Positions 33,901 through 48,900 of a stretch of DNA of 64,000 nt are shown here, piece after piece; the stretch's first letter is position 1; every line of letters starts with the position of its first letter. The notes beneath the pieces were generated by a model, which did no database searches, was not told where the DNA came from, and saw only the letters and a program-made list of their open reading frames with translations. The position numbers and the translations under genes were made by a program. This stretch comes from Opisthocomus hoazin (lineage: Eukaryota > Chordata > Aves > Opisthocomiformes > Opisthocomidae), in assembly GCF_030867145.1 (NCBI RefSeq), contig NC_134428.1:23663537-23727536 (forward strand), read 5' to 3'.

Positions 33901-36900
33901 TCTCGACATGCAAAGCATGTCATGCGCTGACATTGGCTCATAAACAATTTTCCTACTATCTAATGTGCATTTGTAAAAGATTCTGTATTTAAGATCGTGA
34001 CTAATTACACTACTGAACCAACGTGACTCATAGCTAGTCCTTCAAAGACAAATCTGCGCTCCTGGGTTTGCTTTACAGGCTCAAGGCATCGCAGCCATAG
34101 TCTACAAGTGCCAACAGAAGCAGATTTGCTAACGTGGTGTCTGCTGGTGTCGAAGGCTGCGTTTACCCTTGGCTGAGAGCAGACACCCGGGCACTTCCAA
34201 AGCTCAGCCGATGCACAGGGTCTCTCGGGAAGTGCCTGAATGTCTGACTGACGTGGAAACGTGGCTACACGAAAGAGAGATGTGGGAGACAGCAGCAAGT
34301 CAAAGACCCTGGGATGGGCGACGGCATGACTTTTCCTGTTAAACTCCACCCCACCCTGTATCTAGACACCCAGCGCTGCTCTGGAGTGCCAGCCAAGAAG
34401 CAGGTTGTTCCTCATGTGCACAAGAACAGCCTGCTGCCCTGACCACCCCCTGCAGACGTAGCACCCACGTGTATGTGTGCAGGCAGTCGGTGGCTCGCGA
34501 GCTTGGAGAGGGCATGAGTTTCTCAGCAGCCCACAAATACCTGATGCTCAGAAGAATGTGGCTGAGCGAAATGGCTCACCTCTTGCTTAGGTGCTTGAGC
34601 AAAACCACTTGCGTAGCTTCTGGCTGTACTGAATCAGTACAAGCCAGTGCCAGATTTAATATTCTGTCAGTGCTAGCCCACAGCGCTCTGGTACGTACCA
34701 ATGTCCCTCAAGAAAGGAAGGTCCTCTTCAGCCCACAGCCTTCACCAAGGCCCGAGCACAGAGAAGGACCCAAGGTATGTTCGCAGAGATGGGCTGAGGT
34801 GGAGGCAGCGAGGTCAGCCAGCGGCTGCTGAGTAGCAGAGAAAGCAGACTGGATGTGTGTCTGTGACCTTGAGTGAGTCATTCCTCTCCTGTAACTCAAC
34901 GTACCCATTTGTAATACCCTTGCGGATAGGTAATTAATGTCTCTAAAGCACTTTGAGACCTACTGAGACCAGACAAGAAAAACGTCGTGCATGAATCATG
35001 TTGCTGGGAGGAATGGGAGGGGGCAGGAGGGGCAGGAGCACATCCAGGCACTTTTCTCCAGCAGCCAAAGGCTGCGATGTGTGTGCTGGACTTTGCATCA
35101 GGGACAGAGATCCAGCTCTGGTCAGCAACCTCAGCTTTGGCAGCCGGTCACCCAGACAGGCTCTGAGAAGCGGTTCTGCTCCAGCAGCACCGAACAGGTC
35201 AGCCCATGCTCTGTTTATCCATCTGACTCCCCCTAACTTGGGCTGGTGCCTTTGCCTGGGCAGAGAAAACTACAGATAACCCCTCTCTCTGGCAGCCAGG
35301 AGCTATCCATCATTTGCTGTGGCTCCAGTGCCGAGGGGAGTCTCTGGCCTGTAGTGAGTGAAGCAGAGATGAAGAATGTCTTGAAGATGTTCTTGGTGCC
35401 CTAAAGTACCTCAGAGAAGCCACAGGAGAAGATGGAGACCCTGGTGAGTATGTGTGATTCCTCCTGGACCTTCACTTTCTGGCATCCTGGCTGTCATACA
35501 CTGCTGGCAGAAGTTTCTGTGTGCCTGGGACAGAGGGATGTTGTGGGGGGAGGCAGAGTCCTCCATCCCACCCGAAGGAGCTGGGAGGCCCTGTGTGCAG
35601 AGCTACCACCCTTCACCACGGCGCATCCCAGCTGGATCTGTGATCTACTGTCGCAAAAGCCCTGGAATGACCCTGCTCAGCGGCAAGGAAAGCGACGCTC
35701 CTCTCCACACACCCAGCAAAACCCTTCTCCCACTGCCGCTGCGTGGTCTGGGGAGGCTGCCTCTGCTTTAGCTCTTGTGGACATCACTGCTCTTAGCTTT
35801 CTGCCTCCCCCTAAGTGAGACTGCAGTAGCTAAGCACCACTGCACGTCCCCTCAGTGTTCAACCTCTGACTGACTCCACCAAGTAAAAAGCCCACAGATG
35901 CAGACAGACAGAGTACCTACGCCAGGCTGTGTTAGCTCGATACGCAGATGTGTTGCACTGATCATGGACAGCAGGACACCGGCCTCCTGGGCACTATCAC
36001 TTCTCTGCTGCGCTGTCAGCTGTGTGATCCTACCCAAATCCCTCTAGGTCCTGCTGGCCTCTACTCTCCCTGCTCCGGAGAGGCACGGATGAAGTACGTG
36101 TCTCCTGCAATGGCTGGCTGAAGCACACTCCAGCTCCTCCCGTGCCTCCTCCTGCTCTCACATCAGTTACTTCTGCATCACTGGCCCACACCTTAGCATT
36201 TCAGTTGTCCATGCAGGCAATGCACACAGCTCCCTGGGATGCCCGTCAAGAGCAATTTCTCATGAAACTAAGCCATTGCCAATCCTTTCCAAGGACATGA
36301 GTCCTCCTCATCTTCTTTCCAGCACTCTCCAGCCAAAGCAATAAGCCTGGCAGCAGGAAAACACAGGCTAATTTATGCACTGGACCCAAGAGAAAGTGGA
36401 CACATGTGTCTGCTTGGAAAACGGAGGCCATCTGTGTGAATTCCAGGGCTGGTGGCGAGGGCCAGACAACCTTGGAGGCTAAAGTCATTGCACTGGTGCA
36501 ACCACAAGGCCACTAGCTGAACTGAACGAACTCCCCTCTCTGTGCATCAACTCAGCCCCACGCAGACCAGAGCTAATGGCCAGCAGAATGGTGTTTCTTT
36601 ACCTCGTGATTTCTGCTTCACTGCTCAAATCTCTCGGGCATCTCCGCGCTTGTTTACAGCTTGCGGCACAGCACACACGTACCTATCTTCCAAAATCTGT
36701 CCCACCTGCAATGCTTGCTGGTGAGACATTTCTACTTAGAGAACAATCTGAGCTTCCCAATCACTGTGGCTTTCCAGCATCTAGCAAAAGCAGGCTACTG
36801 TTTATGTCCCATAGCTGCTGCTACACAACGCCAGGAAACATCTTCAAGAGCTAAAGTTGAGATAAGCACAGGAATTACAGCACCAAGAAGAGTTAAACTC

Positions 36901-39900
36901 CTGGACAGGAGCAAACTACAGACTGTCCTTCAGGGCACCGATAGAACGAGGAGTTCTTCACTTTTTTCTTGGCACAGAGTCCACCTGGGGGAAGTTCCAA
37001 GCTTTGAAGACAAAGAGGAGGCATACTGTACAGTTCTGCAATTAATTAATGAGCCGTCCATAGACCAAATGAGAAAGAAGAAGGAAAAAGAACCCAGATC
37101 TTTTGATAGGAAAGTTCCACATTTTACTGTTGTTGGCCCCGCAAAGCCAACTGGACTGGATTCCACTTCGCCTTCTCCGTCAGGAAGAGCACTGGCAGCT
37201 TAGCTATTGACTGCAGGTTTCCTTACTGGCAATCAGTACCAAAAGTGCCGTGCAGACTGAGCTGGGCTGCTCAGCATGGTGGATTCACTTACACAACGAG
37301 CATTTTAACCCTGCCAAAGGCAAAGTTACAAATGCGAGAGTGAAGTGCAGGCCATGCTACAGAAAGGGTGAATTGCACTTTGGAGATCAGGAGATGTGCA
37401 AAGGACTAAAGGATTACCATCAGACAGGAGTCTTCCAGAGCAGACACTGCTCACAAAACCGATGCAGCCACCAGGTGTATAAGCAAGGGAATATTCAGCT
37501 GAAGCATAAGAGTGATATAATTCATGGTATAGCCAGAGCTCATAAAGAAGAGGAAAACACTTGAAACAGGTCTTTAAAACCTGGTTCATACTGAGCGATA
37601 AAGGAGTTCAATGTTCTAACGTTTGCCAGACTGCAAAGGATTATTTTATCTCTTATTGCTCCAGAAAGGATAAGTTCTAGAAGAAAAAAAGCAAAATTAC
37701 ATCCAATGCAAACACAAACTTGGCTAATTCAGACCAAACCCACATGATTTCTTCAGCAGGAAGAATGTATTTCATCAACAGGGGCTGGCCCTAACACTTT
37801 GCATCCTTAAAACAAGACGAGGTGGCTTTTAAAAGACATGTCAAAGTCCAGCGCAGAGCTGTGTGGCTTGTGTTACGCCAGCAGCAGGCCTCTGCCATCA
37901 CAGGGGAGTTTTTGGTCTGTGAATGGCAGCACTGAGCTGGCTTAATTAGGACTGGCAATGTCTAAGTGATGAAATCAGTGCTGGTCACGTTAGCCCAGCT
38001 GGTTTTAGGTGCTCAGTCTAAAGCAGTGGATCTATTTCGAGTTTACACCAGTGTAGCTGATTTTAGCACTTCATACTTTAAAGTCCATGACAGATTTCAT
38101 TCGTTCTCCAAAAGCCTGTGCCATGAGGGGACACCTTCAGAGCTGAGGCTGGCAGTGCCTTTCGAGGTGACCATGACCCCACTATTAGTTCAACCTCTTG
38201 CTCAACCAGCTGTGAAATCGGAAAACATGGATTCCTGTTTGAAAAGGAGATACTATCTCAAGACAGTGCAGTAGTGGGTAAAAGAGCCACCGCTGCACAA
38301 GCACAGACGGCCTACGGCAGGAACACAATGATAGATTCACACTATCCCAAACATTTGCTGGGACGAAGAGGGCATTGAGGTATTAGGCAAAGAAGGTGCC
38401 ATTTTGAGATCTTTCCCTGACCATTCTTTCTGTCTCTCTTGCCTCCCCTCATTTGCTTTCCTCTACTCCATCACATTTTTTTCAGAGACATGGTGGAGGA
38501 GAAGATCTCTGAGCTGGTTAGACATGAGGTTACCAGACAAGGACGATGCAGCAGGCTAGGAAGTCTTTCTGCATTGAAAACAGCAGCTCAAGGTCAGTCT
38601 GAAGTTCCAGAAGAGGAGACTAAGCCTGCACCATGACCACTTCAATCTTGGATCAAAATGCTAACGTTGCCCCAAGTCTGGGGACAGTCGGTTCTCTAAG
38701 CATTACTCAAGGTGTATCTGCCGACGAATAAAAACAAATAGAAAGCTGATGAAAATCAGAGAGAAAGAAAAAAAGTGTACTGCAATGACAACACCTTGTC
38801 ATGGTAAGGCCATAAATGGACATTTTACATACACCAGGCAAAAATTTTCCCCCAAACCTTAAAGAATAACCACAAAATTCATTTTTCGTGTCACTTAGCA
38901 GACACATTCAATGAGGATTTTCCAGCTGTGCTTTTAGGCTGCCAAATTAATTGGGGTAGGGACTCTTCCCCTGCCTTTGAAATGAAAGCTGTAGCTTTAT
39001 GAAGAATGGTTGTTGTTGGACAGGTCTTCCCAAACTTCTCATTTTCTGAACTTCCATTTCACAAAATGGCGTTTTTATCTGTACAAGATCTGCTTGGAAT
39101 ATCCTTGGGGATTTCCCTTTAAAAGAGACTTTGGTTTGAATGTAAACTGCAAAAACACCCCAAGGAAGCAAAAAGCCTGGCCTGCAGCCACCCTATTGTC
39201 TGGGGGGGGGAGAGAAAACACAGCGAGAGAGAAAATATGCTCTATAATCACAATGCTTTCAAAAGAAAAAAAATAAGACACAAATCAAATGCTTTCTTGA
39301 AATGCCAAAACAGGGGTCAGGTTGGTAAATTCCATGCTTTAATCTCAGCCAAAATCCTCCACTGAAAAGGAATTATGCATACCAAAGGGCAAATGTCTCA
39401 TATTAGAAACATCTTTATGGCAGTGATGAAAAGTAAATGGGTCTTTCCAAGAAAAAGAAATTCCCCTTGTTTTCCAGTTCATTTTGAATAGATCATGGGC
39501 TTCTTTGTACTTAGCAACTAACTCATGGGGTGTGTGTGGGTAATTACATGTGCTAGTTCTACAGACACTCGTACGGCCACTCACTCTGGAAGAGGTATCT
39601 ACACGGTGCCGGCTTTTGGCCAAGCCACAGTGCTGTCACCCTGCCCTTGAGACGTGATCCCTCCACAGACAGCTGAAGCCGATCGAGATGTGACTGCCCA
39701 CCACGGTGCGCTGCCATCTCCCTGTGCCCACGGGGCTGGGGCTGGGAGATGGGAGGCCTGACTCTCCCAGTCCACCCCAGCACACACTACACTGCCTTTT
39801 AAACAGAACGGAGTGGGCCCACTCATAAAGCTCCTTACAGCGACTCAGCTGTGGGATGTTCTGGAGGCGTTGAAAAATAAGGACTTGTCTGACCATGCTT

Positions 39901-42900
39901 GTGCATCCTAGAAGTGCTGCTTCTGAATTGCCAGCTCAGAGAAGAAGGCGGCAGAGTCCCTTGGCCTCATTCTTGATGGCCTGGCACCTCATATTGGTAC
40001 TCACTTCTGGGTAAAGTGTGGCAGTAAATGTTTCCAGTACTGTCTGGTGGGATACAGGATCCTGGTGGTATATGAAATTGGAATGTGTAGCCAGCTGAGC
40101 TGACTCTAAAGACTAAAAGATCAGGACTCAGACCATCAAACCCACAAACTAGCAGAATGCAGCTTAAACAGCGTAAGATTTTAAAAACAAAGGAACTGTA
40201 AATTTCTTGGAATTTTTCTGATGTGCCTTAAATCTTTTTGAGGGAGGAGTGCAAGTCAGCAAAAAGTTTCTTTCCTTCTTTTTTCAAATAAATGGCTCCA
40301 TAAAAAAGTAGTCCCAGGAACTGAACACTTGAAGGATCCTATCAAATGTCATTAAGACTGGCAGCATCATTGTTCCTTTTGCAGCTTATGAGAATACGGT
40401 GATTTGAGACCCCACTTCAGGCTTTTAACGCTCAGAAACAACTCCCCTATTTGCTTTTTAAGGTCTGCAGCTCCTCTGTCAATAGGTGGCAATAAACATG
40501 ATTGCTCCTGTCTCACAAAGAAAACTGCTGCCCTGGAAGTTGTCTGCTTCCACTGCTTTCACCAACAGATTTCTCTGTCTGCCCCTGTGTTTCCTGAACT
40601 TGCCAGGGAAATCTGTGTTTCATAAGAGCTCTGCCTGCAGCAATTGGCTTTCTGTTAACACTTCTTCCATCATTCTGGTTCTCCCGTCTAACATATGCTA
40701 TGTGAGCAGGATGGGCCGTGCAAAACTCTGCTACCAAGGCACTGGTGGCAGCAGAGAAAGCTGATATCCTCCCCAGGTGGCTTCTAGTGCCCACCAAATA
40801 TGGTGGCACAGAGCTGTCCCCAGGCCTGAAAGGCATAGTCCACCAAAGGGAACAAACTGGGCATGGATGAAGTCCAGGGGCTTACCTGGGGAAGCGCTTG
40901 TACCACTGTGTCCAGGAGAGCTCGCATCCCCGTGGCCATTTTAAGCAGTTTCAGCACTACAATGAGAATCAAACCCTGGTCAGCAGGGCTGGGAAACGTC
41001 AGGCAAAACCCATAAAGGCAATCTAGCTTCAGATCTTGTGGGGAGGATTTACATCTTTCTTGCTTCTATTCATACAGATGGCAAGCTGACTACATCCTGG
41101 CAGGGCCCACAGAACATCTGAACAACCTGACCACTTCCCACACCAATTAATGTTAACGACATCAGTAAAACAGGCCAAAAGCCAGAAGAACTCCAGCGTG
41201 CCCTAGCAGGAAAAAGGGACTGTGATGGGGAGACACTTCATCAGTGAAAAGCATCATCTCAAGTTCTGATCTTCCCTTCTCCACCGCTTCCCGCTCTTGT
41301 CTGGTATCAGCATAAAAGGTCTGTGATGCCAGGTTTGAATTAGAGACCAAACTAAGATGCGACTGGAAACACCTAGGAAACCCCACCTAGCTTGTCTCTG
41401 AACCGACATTTTGCAGCCTCATCGCCTATCTGTTCTCAAGTTGAACTGAGACTGCAGGACTAGAAGAACAAACGGGCAAACCATTTCCCGACGTGTCTGG
41501 GGGGATGGCTGGGGACGTACGGAGCAGGCCATACCTCTTGCGATTCTCAGCACCCGCATGATGCGTATTATTGTGGGATTGATGGGCAGCGCAGCATTCA
41601 TCTCAATTTCCTCCAGCGTGATTCCCACAATTGATAAGAGAACTATGGCCAAATCCAGCTGATTCCACCTAGCAGACAAAGAGAGGAAGGACAACAACAA
41701 CAAAAAAATCACACACGGACAGACACCCAAGTGTAGAGAATTATCTGTTAATAACAAGAACAAGCAGATCCCAAATGCCTTTCTTCTCTCATATCTGGGC
41801 TCATGATCTTCTGTGTGGTACAAAATCAACTCACTGCAGCTGGCACAGCCAGCCTCTGGGCCACAAGCTGCTGCAGGCTATGACTGGGAAGCATCCCTGC
41901 CTGTTGTCCCCCCGCTATCCCCCTGGAGCCACTCTCAGGGACAAGATACTAGGCTAGAGGGACCTTTGATGTGATGTAATGCAGCTGCTCCCATGTTATG
42001 TCACCTCTGTCTTGAATTGAACTGCACTTGAGTATCTTCACTGATTTATAGCCTAACACTTGCAGAGGATCTTCCACACCAGCACCAGAAAGATGGCAAG
42101 ATGTGAAGAAATTGATTGTCTTTCCTACGTAATTTCCCTCATTGCTTGTAGCAGCTTCCAACCACTCAGTCAGGATGTATGAAGCAAACAGGCTGCTCTT
42201 GTGGAGAAGTGTCCAACCTTACCCTGCTCCCCAGCAAGCCGCCAGACCACAATGCACTTTCACACACTTCTGCTTCTGGCTAAATGCGACGCAGAAGAAG
42301 ATCTGTAGGTTTCTGCAGCTGGGATCTGAAGGCAGTGGGGCTGAACACAACTACCTCTGTCTTTGCCAAAGGTAGCCAGCAGTCTACCACGGGACTGGTT
42401 TGGGCTGCAAAGAAGGCTTGTTCTGAGGAACTCTGTGACCTTAGGTTGCCAAAACTACACTTTTGAGGACTGGATTGATGCTAACAGGTTGTTTCTGACC
42501 TCTAAGCTGAGCAGGTCAGACCTGGTGGAGAGGCAGGTCCTGGAGGAAAGAATGTATCGAAGTTCTGTAAGATTTCCTGAATTCCTTCTGCAAAGCAGTA
42601 CCAGCAGTTCTTAGAATTTTCAGTTCCTGCACTAGTAAGTTTGCACCCGTGGAGAGACAGCCCTTTGCTCTTCCTCGCACACAGCATGTAGTACAATCAT
42701 AGTAACGCTACATTTATCCAGCATCTGGCTTTGCAACTGGGTCAATACAGCTTTATCCCAAATGCACAGGAGTTTAAAATACTCTCACCTGTCCTTAAAG
42801 AACCTTCGAAACCCAAACGCCACCAACTTCAGCACTGCCTCGAACACAAAAACTATGGTGAACACATAGTTGCAGTACTTCAGGGCTTCATCCAGGGACT

Positions 42901-45900
42901 GAAAAGAGAGACAGCCATTAGGGCAGCCCAAGCTGTCCTCACCCAGAGCCCCTGCAGAGGACCTGGCAGGCATGAGGGTGGCATAAGCACAGAGATGTAA
43001 GAAGGAAAGTCGTAACAGCTTGCAGAGCTCAGTTACAAAACTGCACTAAATCATACAGCAAAACTCAAATAAAGGGTTAGACAGCGACGCAAACAAAAAC
43101 CTCCCGAGCACTAACACTAGTTGTGCTAAAAATGTCAAGAGCTATCAATTCTCCAACTTCAGTGGACAAATTGTTCAGTCTGGGTCAGAGAGAAGCTTTT
43201 ACCCCTTCCCCATCCAAGGAAATTTAATTCTTCTGAACGGCCTAGGAACTGGGTGGAATAAAAGCCTTGATGGATCATTTCTTTATTCCAGCATGGCAAC
43301 CCTTAGGACAATGGCTTCGCTTAAAACACTCAGAAAAATAAATAATGTTGGAGACAGATTAAATCTTGCCTTCTTGAAAAATGTTACACCTCTAGAGCTG
43401 GGCAAAGTATGTCCATATTTGGTGCAATGTTCACGCTCTCTATAGAGCTGCTCTCGGAAGTCAGGAATCCGCAGTGTTTATACTTTAAGATGATGAGTGT
43501 TTATAACGGATTTCATTAGAACTGCAGGCCAACAATAGCAAAAGAATCTTGCTGGGGCCTTAAAATAGATAGTTGCAGAGTAAAACAGCTCTTTGGTTGG
43601 GTAGGGTTTTGGGGAGAGGAGGGACAACCGTTCTTTCCTGACCCCAGATATGTGGGATGACCATGCACTCTTTTTGGGGAACAAGAGCTGAAAGTTTTTC
43701 AGATGCTGGCACTCCTCAGTGCACTACTATCCCTATTTTTGTCCCAGTGCCTAAAAAAAAGTGGCAACTTACAGGAATGTGGGACAATGTACTTTTTCAT
43801 CTGAAGCACACTGCCTGAGCCTGAATTCTTGTATCATTTGTGATGGTTTGCATTACATGAATATAAAACAAGTATAAATAAGACCTAATCTGGACAAATC
43901 ACACTTACATGCGAAACAAAGGCTGTCATGCAAAGGAATTACGGGGGCAGAACAGCAGACAGTCAGCTGGCGTAAACCAGGCAGGCGTTACCCTGTGGCT
44001 TGGTGCCCTCTGGCTCAGCTTCCAGAAGGCGTTTGCAGGTTACCTGGCAGACCAGGCAGTACTGCAAAAGCAAACCCTGAGCCTCGAGCTCCGTGAATGA
44101 TCATGCAACGGCAGAGTAATATATGCGGCAAATGGACAGGCTGTATGATTTACGCCAAAGGTTTTCTTGGGAAAGAAGGATTTGACAATATAAAAAGAAA
44201 AGAAGGGTTGTGCTTAAGAGTTGGTTTATTCTAAATTCACTGAGGAAAAGAAACGTTGCTGTGCATGCATTAACTTCACGTTTATATCTGCTAATGGAAT
44301 ATTCTAGAACTCTGGACTGTTTTACAGTCTGAGGGTCAGTCACAGCAGGGATTGGGAAAGGAAATATTTGGACTAGTTTTTTCCTCATAAAAGTTTAGCT
44401 CACTCTCCATTAGCCTTATTCTCTGTTTTTTTATGCATGAGCAGGAAAATCAAGCTTTTGGCTGGGGTGACCCCCGAATGGTAGAGCTGGCCTAGAGTTA
44501 AATGGATTGCAATGCTGAGCCTGGAGCCTGCTGAGGCTTTCAAACACCAAGGAATGGTCCCAGGGAGGCAGGGCTGGCTGCAGACCTCACCAGCCAACGG
44601 TATCCCAAGAGAACAGCATATGGTCCTCAGGTCCTCTGCCACCCCACGGCGCTGTGTCTCACAGCCAACGCACCGACGGATGGCTCTTACCTTTGGCTGG
44701 TTGTAGTGCTCCATTGACATAGTGATGACGTTGACCCCAATGATGAATGTGATGAAGAGGTCAAGGTAGTGGCTGGTGCAGAGGGTGTGAATGTACTTCC
44801 GCGCTGGGGAATAGTCAGCGTAGTAAGGCCTGCGTTGGGCTTCTGCAGAAAAAGAGGAAGAAAGGCAACACAATGAACGCGGGTCCTGCCGCATGGCTGG
44901 CAGCCATCACAACGTGGCCTGCAGGTCGTGTCTTACGGATGCCCAGATTCATCATCTGGGAGAACAGATTCAAGCAAGCCACGTGAAATGGCCAAATGCT
45001 TCTACCTAGAACCTTCAAGAACCACAGTGGGGTTATCAGGCTGACCCAAACCTCTTGTGCCTGCAGCAGGGACCTCCACGGCTTTGACAACCAGGTCCAT
45101 TTTCCTCCCAGGTGCTCTCTGTTCTTACTGCTCTCTCTCAGGCTAGAGGACAACCTTTTCGCTTAATGAGACCCTTGTCACAAACCAGGAAGGGTGAGAA
45201 GCAGGTTGGAAATGAGACTGAAAGCCAGGAGAAAAGCTTCAAACCCAGCAAAGATTCAGCTCCGGTTTAGAGGAAGGGCCGAGGGCAGGTCTCATCGGTC
45301 TGGGCTCTGATATGCATCTCTCCTAATCCCGCTGATGTTAGGCATGTTCCACACAAGTAGGGGAAGAACATAACCTCAGCTTCTGTGAGAGAAGGCTTTT
45401 GGTGTATTTTAAAGCTCTAAAGAAAAGATAGCAATGCCTATGGCAAAGAAGGACACGTGTGAGGGTTAGCAGCACACAGGAGAGCATCAACAGTGATGGA
45501 GCGGGGTGCTCAGCATGTGTCTCAACAAAGACTGTCAGCACAAGCTCCTCTGCAAACACAAGAACAAAGGCATGGCTACATCTGAAAAACCACTCAGGCT
45601 ATGACCACATGAATTTTCTATCTCTGCCGCTGGTCACGACTCCTCCTTTCTTCGCTTTGAAATGGGGAAATTTTCTCACGTGATCAATTTCCCAGGGCTG
45701 TTCCAAGGAGAGAGTCTGGACACTGCCCTGAGACCGAGTCATATTTACTGCGTGTGTCTCTCTTGGATTAGACCGTGACCACAAGATGGCTGCGGGCACA
45801 CGGATGGAGTTGAATGCTTTTCAAACTTAGGAAATGTAAATATCCAAAGAGCGTACCTAAGGCCAAAGTCAGCATTACTGTAGATTTTGCAACTGGAAGA

Positions 45901-48900
45901 GACATGTTAGGTCATAGTGAGTCAGAGCAGGATTGTTCTCAACAGAGAGGGATTTTTTTCCAAATGTTTCAGCAAATTCAGCTTTAAACGCATGAGGAGC
46001 TGGGAAAAAGGAGTTGCCTCACCTTAAAAATAAGGATGGAAGTAGGTTCAAATGCACTGAGTGACCCCCTGAAATACCTTTTCCACTCCTCTCATCTTCC
46101 TAATGTGTTTCAGATGGAGTGACTCTTAAAATGTGGGGGGATTTTTTTGGTAACTGCTGCCAGATTAGAGTCCAAAACCCTAAAATAAATAGAATAAAGG
46201 GAAACTGAATCTGCTGCTGTCTTTCCAACTACTATTTTTTCTGGTAGTTAAAAGTGGAGTGGAGGCATCTGAAAAACATTTCCTTCTGACTGGGGTCACC
46301 TAGACTTATTTTTTCTGCTAACGGGTGTGGAAAAACAAGATGAAAGCAAACACAATTGCTTTTGAATACATTTTTCTGTTGCTTTCATGTGCCTTACTCC
46401 TATCAGTCACCTTGGACTGGCAGGGCTGTCTTTGCTACTGAGCTCGGCTAATCTTCTGGTGTGTCTAAAAAATAATAATAAAAACATTGCAGTATAATAT
46501 TTATTCAACTCTGTACAATGTGCTTTCAAGCATATTCAGGATTACAACATACTTTTTCTTTTTTTTTGGGGAATGTCTTCTTGGGAATGCAAAAAATCAG
46601 CTTGTTGGGAGCTCTGAGAATACCCCAAATAGTCGAATGTTATATGAAGGGATTATTTATTAATGACTAATGGTTGATTAATGGATCTCAGAAGAGCATT
46701 AGCAGTGATGGGCGGTGTGTCGATCCACTGGCTAGCAGCACGTCAGGAAAACAGGCTGTAGGTGACTGCAGCTATTCTCTAACCTGCCCCAACACGGCCA
46801 TTGATTAATTATTCAGCAAAAGCTCAGGTGTTTATTATGTTTTATAAACTACTTCTATAATTCTAAAGCATAACCACAAGAAGACATTTTCCGCTGTAAA
46901 GCTGCCAAACAGCAAACCTTCTAGGCTGCCGGTCGGCAACGCAGCGCTCTCTTTACAGGGGCTGGATATACCAACAGTGAGGAGGAACCACCCAGCCGTA
47001 AGCGTGGGTCTGTTTTATTGAGCAAAAATGTCTCAGAGGTCTGTGCCTGTACACTCTGCCAGTGCTCAGCGCTGGCTATGCCTGGTCAACCGGTTGCTGA
47101 GAAAACTTGGGACAGGTTTACCTTGACCTGGGATGAGGGAGCCCTAGGAAATGCCTTACTCGTTTAGGATGCACTACATCCCTGAAGCCAGGTTAACAGA
47201 TTAAAAAGAAACTTCTCCTGGGGGCACACATACAAGGACAGTCCGGGATAAAGTTGACAAGACCTCGAAACACATGCAACAACACTGTCATGCTCAGTGC
47301 AGCAACCCATGCAATGTCCATTAGAGGAGATACCGCTCATGCGAGGCTAACGGTAGTGAGCAGGGGGTGCAGGTAGGACAGGCCAGCTCCTGCTCTTGGC
47401 GATGCTGGTGTTAGGCTGGGATGGTCTTGTAAAGGCAGATGGGTTGCAGCAGGGTGAAAGCAGTGAGAGACCAGCCACACAGCTTCACTGCAGCTCTGAC
47501 CCCTCTGAGCAGGAGGAAGGCTGCGTTTCAGAGCTCCACGACCCCCGGCTCTGCTGGGTCACTGTTCATCCCTGGTCGCTTTAGGAACAGGAGTTTTACT
47601 TCAGTCAACAGCACAGCAAGTGGCTCTGCCCTCCTCTCAGTTCAGACACATTTTTACCTCTTAGTGAGAGGTAAAACTACGTTACTAACTATGTTATTTT
47701 CCCCAGTTTGGGTGTAAGCGTTCACTGCACACACCTACTGCCACAACCTGCTCAACCAGAGATGTGGGGTCTCCAGGAGCACCTGTATGAGGAGAACAGT
47801 GGACCACGGGGATGTGGGCACAGCAAACAGGGGGGATCTAGTGCATCATTAATTACAGCAGGAAAAACATAACCTGTGCCTGGTTTCTCCAAGGAAACAG
47901 TTTCTGGGATGAGACCCCAATCAGCCATCCAGCAGACTGACATCAAACACAGACAAGTATCCCTGCAGCTGACAGTCTGAATTGGTGGAAATGCAGGAGG
48001 GAACGGAGAAACCATCAAACATATGCAAAAGGGAAACCACAGTCCTTTCTCGCTCCCACTTCTAGATGTTGGCTAATGCTTCAATCTCACCTCTCTGAAG
48101 AGTATTTAAACTTCTTTGCTTGTGATTCTGCTGACATGAAAACTAATGAAGCACTGTCTCCTAGCTTAAAAGCATTTAGGTTGGCATTACAATTGCTAGC
48201 TACAGCTCCTCCATTATTCTTCTCCGCATGAAACATTAGAAAGCCCTAATGGGTTTATATGCATGCTTGGCACAGAGCAGTTCTATACCTGCAGCTGCCT
48301 GGAAAAATAAATAAGCAAGATGGTTTGATAATTCCCTAGTTGGAAGTACTAAACACTCAGTGCCCAAAATTTAAGTTACAGCTCAAATGTTTCTGCTGGA
48401 TACAGAGACAGTTGTGGCATTGAGAGGATGGAATAATTTATATACCACTGTGTGCTGCCCACCATTGCTCACCCCTAGAGAGAAAGGCTTCCAGTCAGGG
48501 CTCTGAAAGGCATCTCTGCTGGGTCTTACAACAAAACTGGCCTCTTCTACAACGCCCAGACGCTCTGCTCTGTGTTGGGAAATCTCTGTCAGAGACACGC
48601 GGCTGTGGCCACGCTCCTCTCGTCCAGAGCAGAAATCAGGAAAGAGCATTTGCCTTTCCTCAGTTCTCATTTTTTGGGGCCATCCCAGCGACTAGTGACT
48701 GGGTGGCACTGCTGAAAGGCACCCTCTGCTCCCCAGCTAGGGCCTCCCCAGGGCCGTGTCAGGCATGTCCAGCTTTTTCAGCACTGCCTGCTCTGCTCTT
48801 GGCACACAGAGTCACCCAGACCCTGCCTGCAGCCTTTGAAGCCCAGCTATCGCCTGCCTTTGACCCGACACCGTGCTCTGCTCAGTGGGCCAGCGGCTGC

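Larger units (their letters stand above)
31540..40885 (-). other. CACNA1H: Large CACNA1H intron between IVS4-S5 and IVS5 exons (9.3 kb)
   Basis: The longest intron in the window. It holds a CR1 copy (32506-32922), a tandem duplication (33140-33291) and a short CA-rich run near 33604-33631. A 180-codon plus-strand open frame at 36661-37203 has no recognised homology. No other element was recognised. Confidence 0.8.

Noticed and set aside
36661-37203. 180-codon plus-strand open frame inside a CACNA1H intron
   Set aside because: No recognised family and no clear promoter or splice context. A retained fragment of a pseudogene is possible, but nothing supports it.
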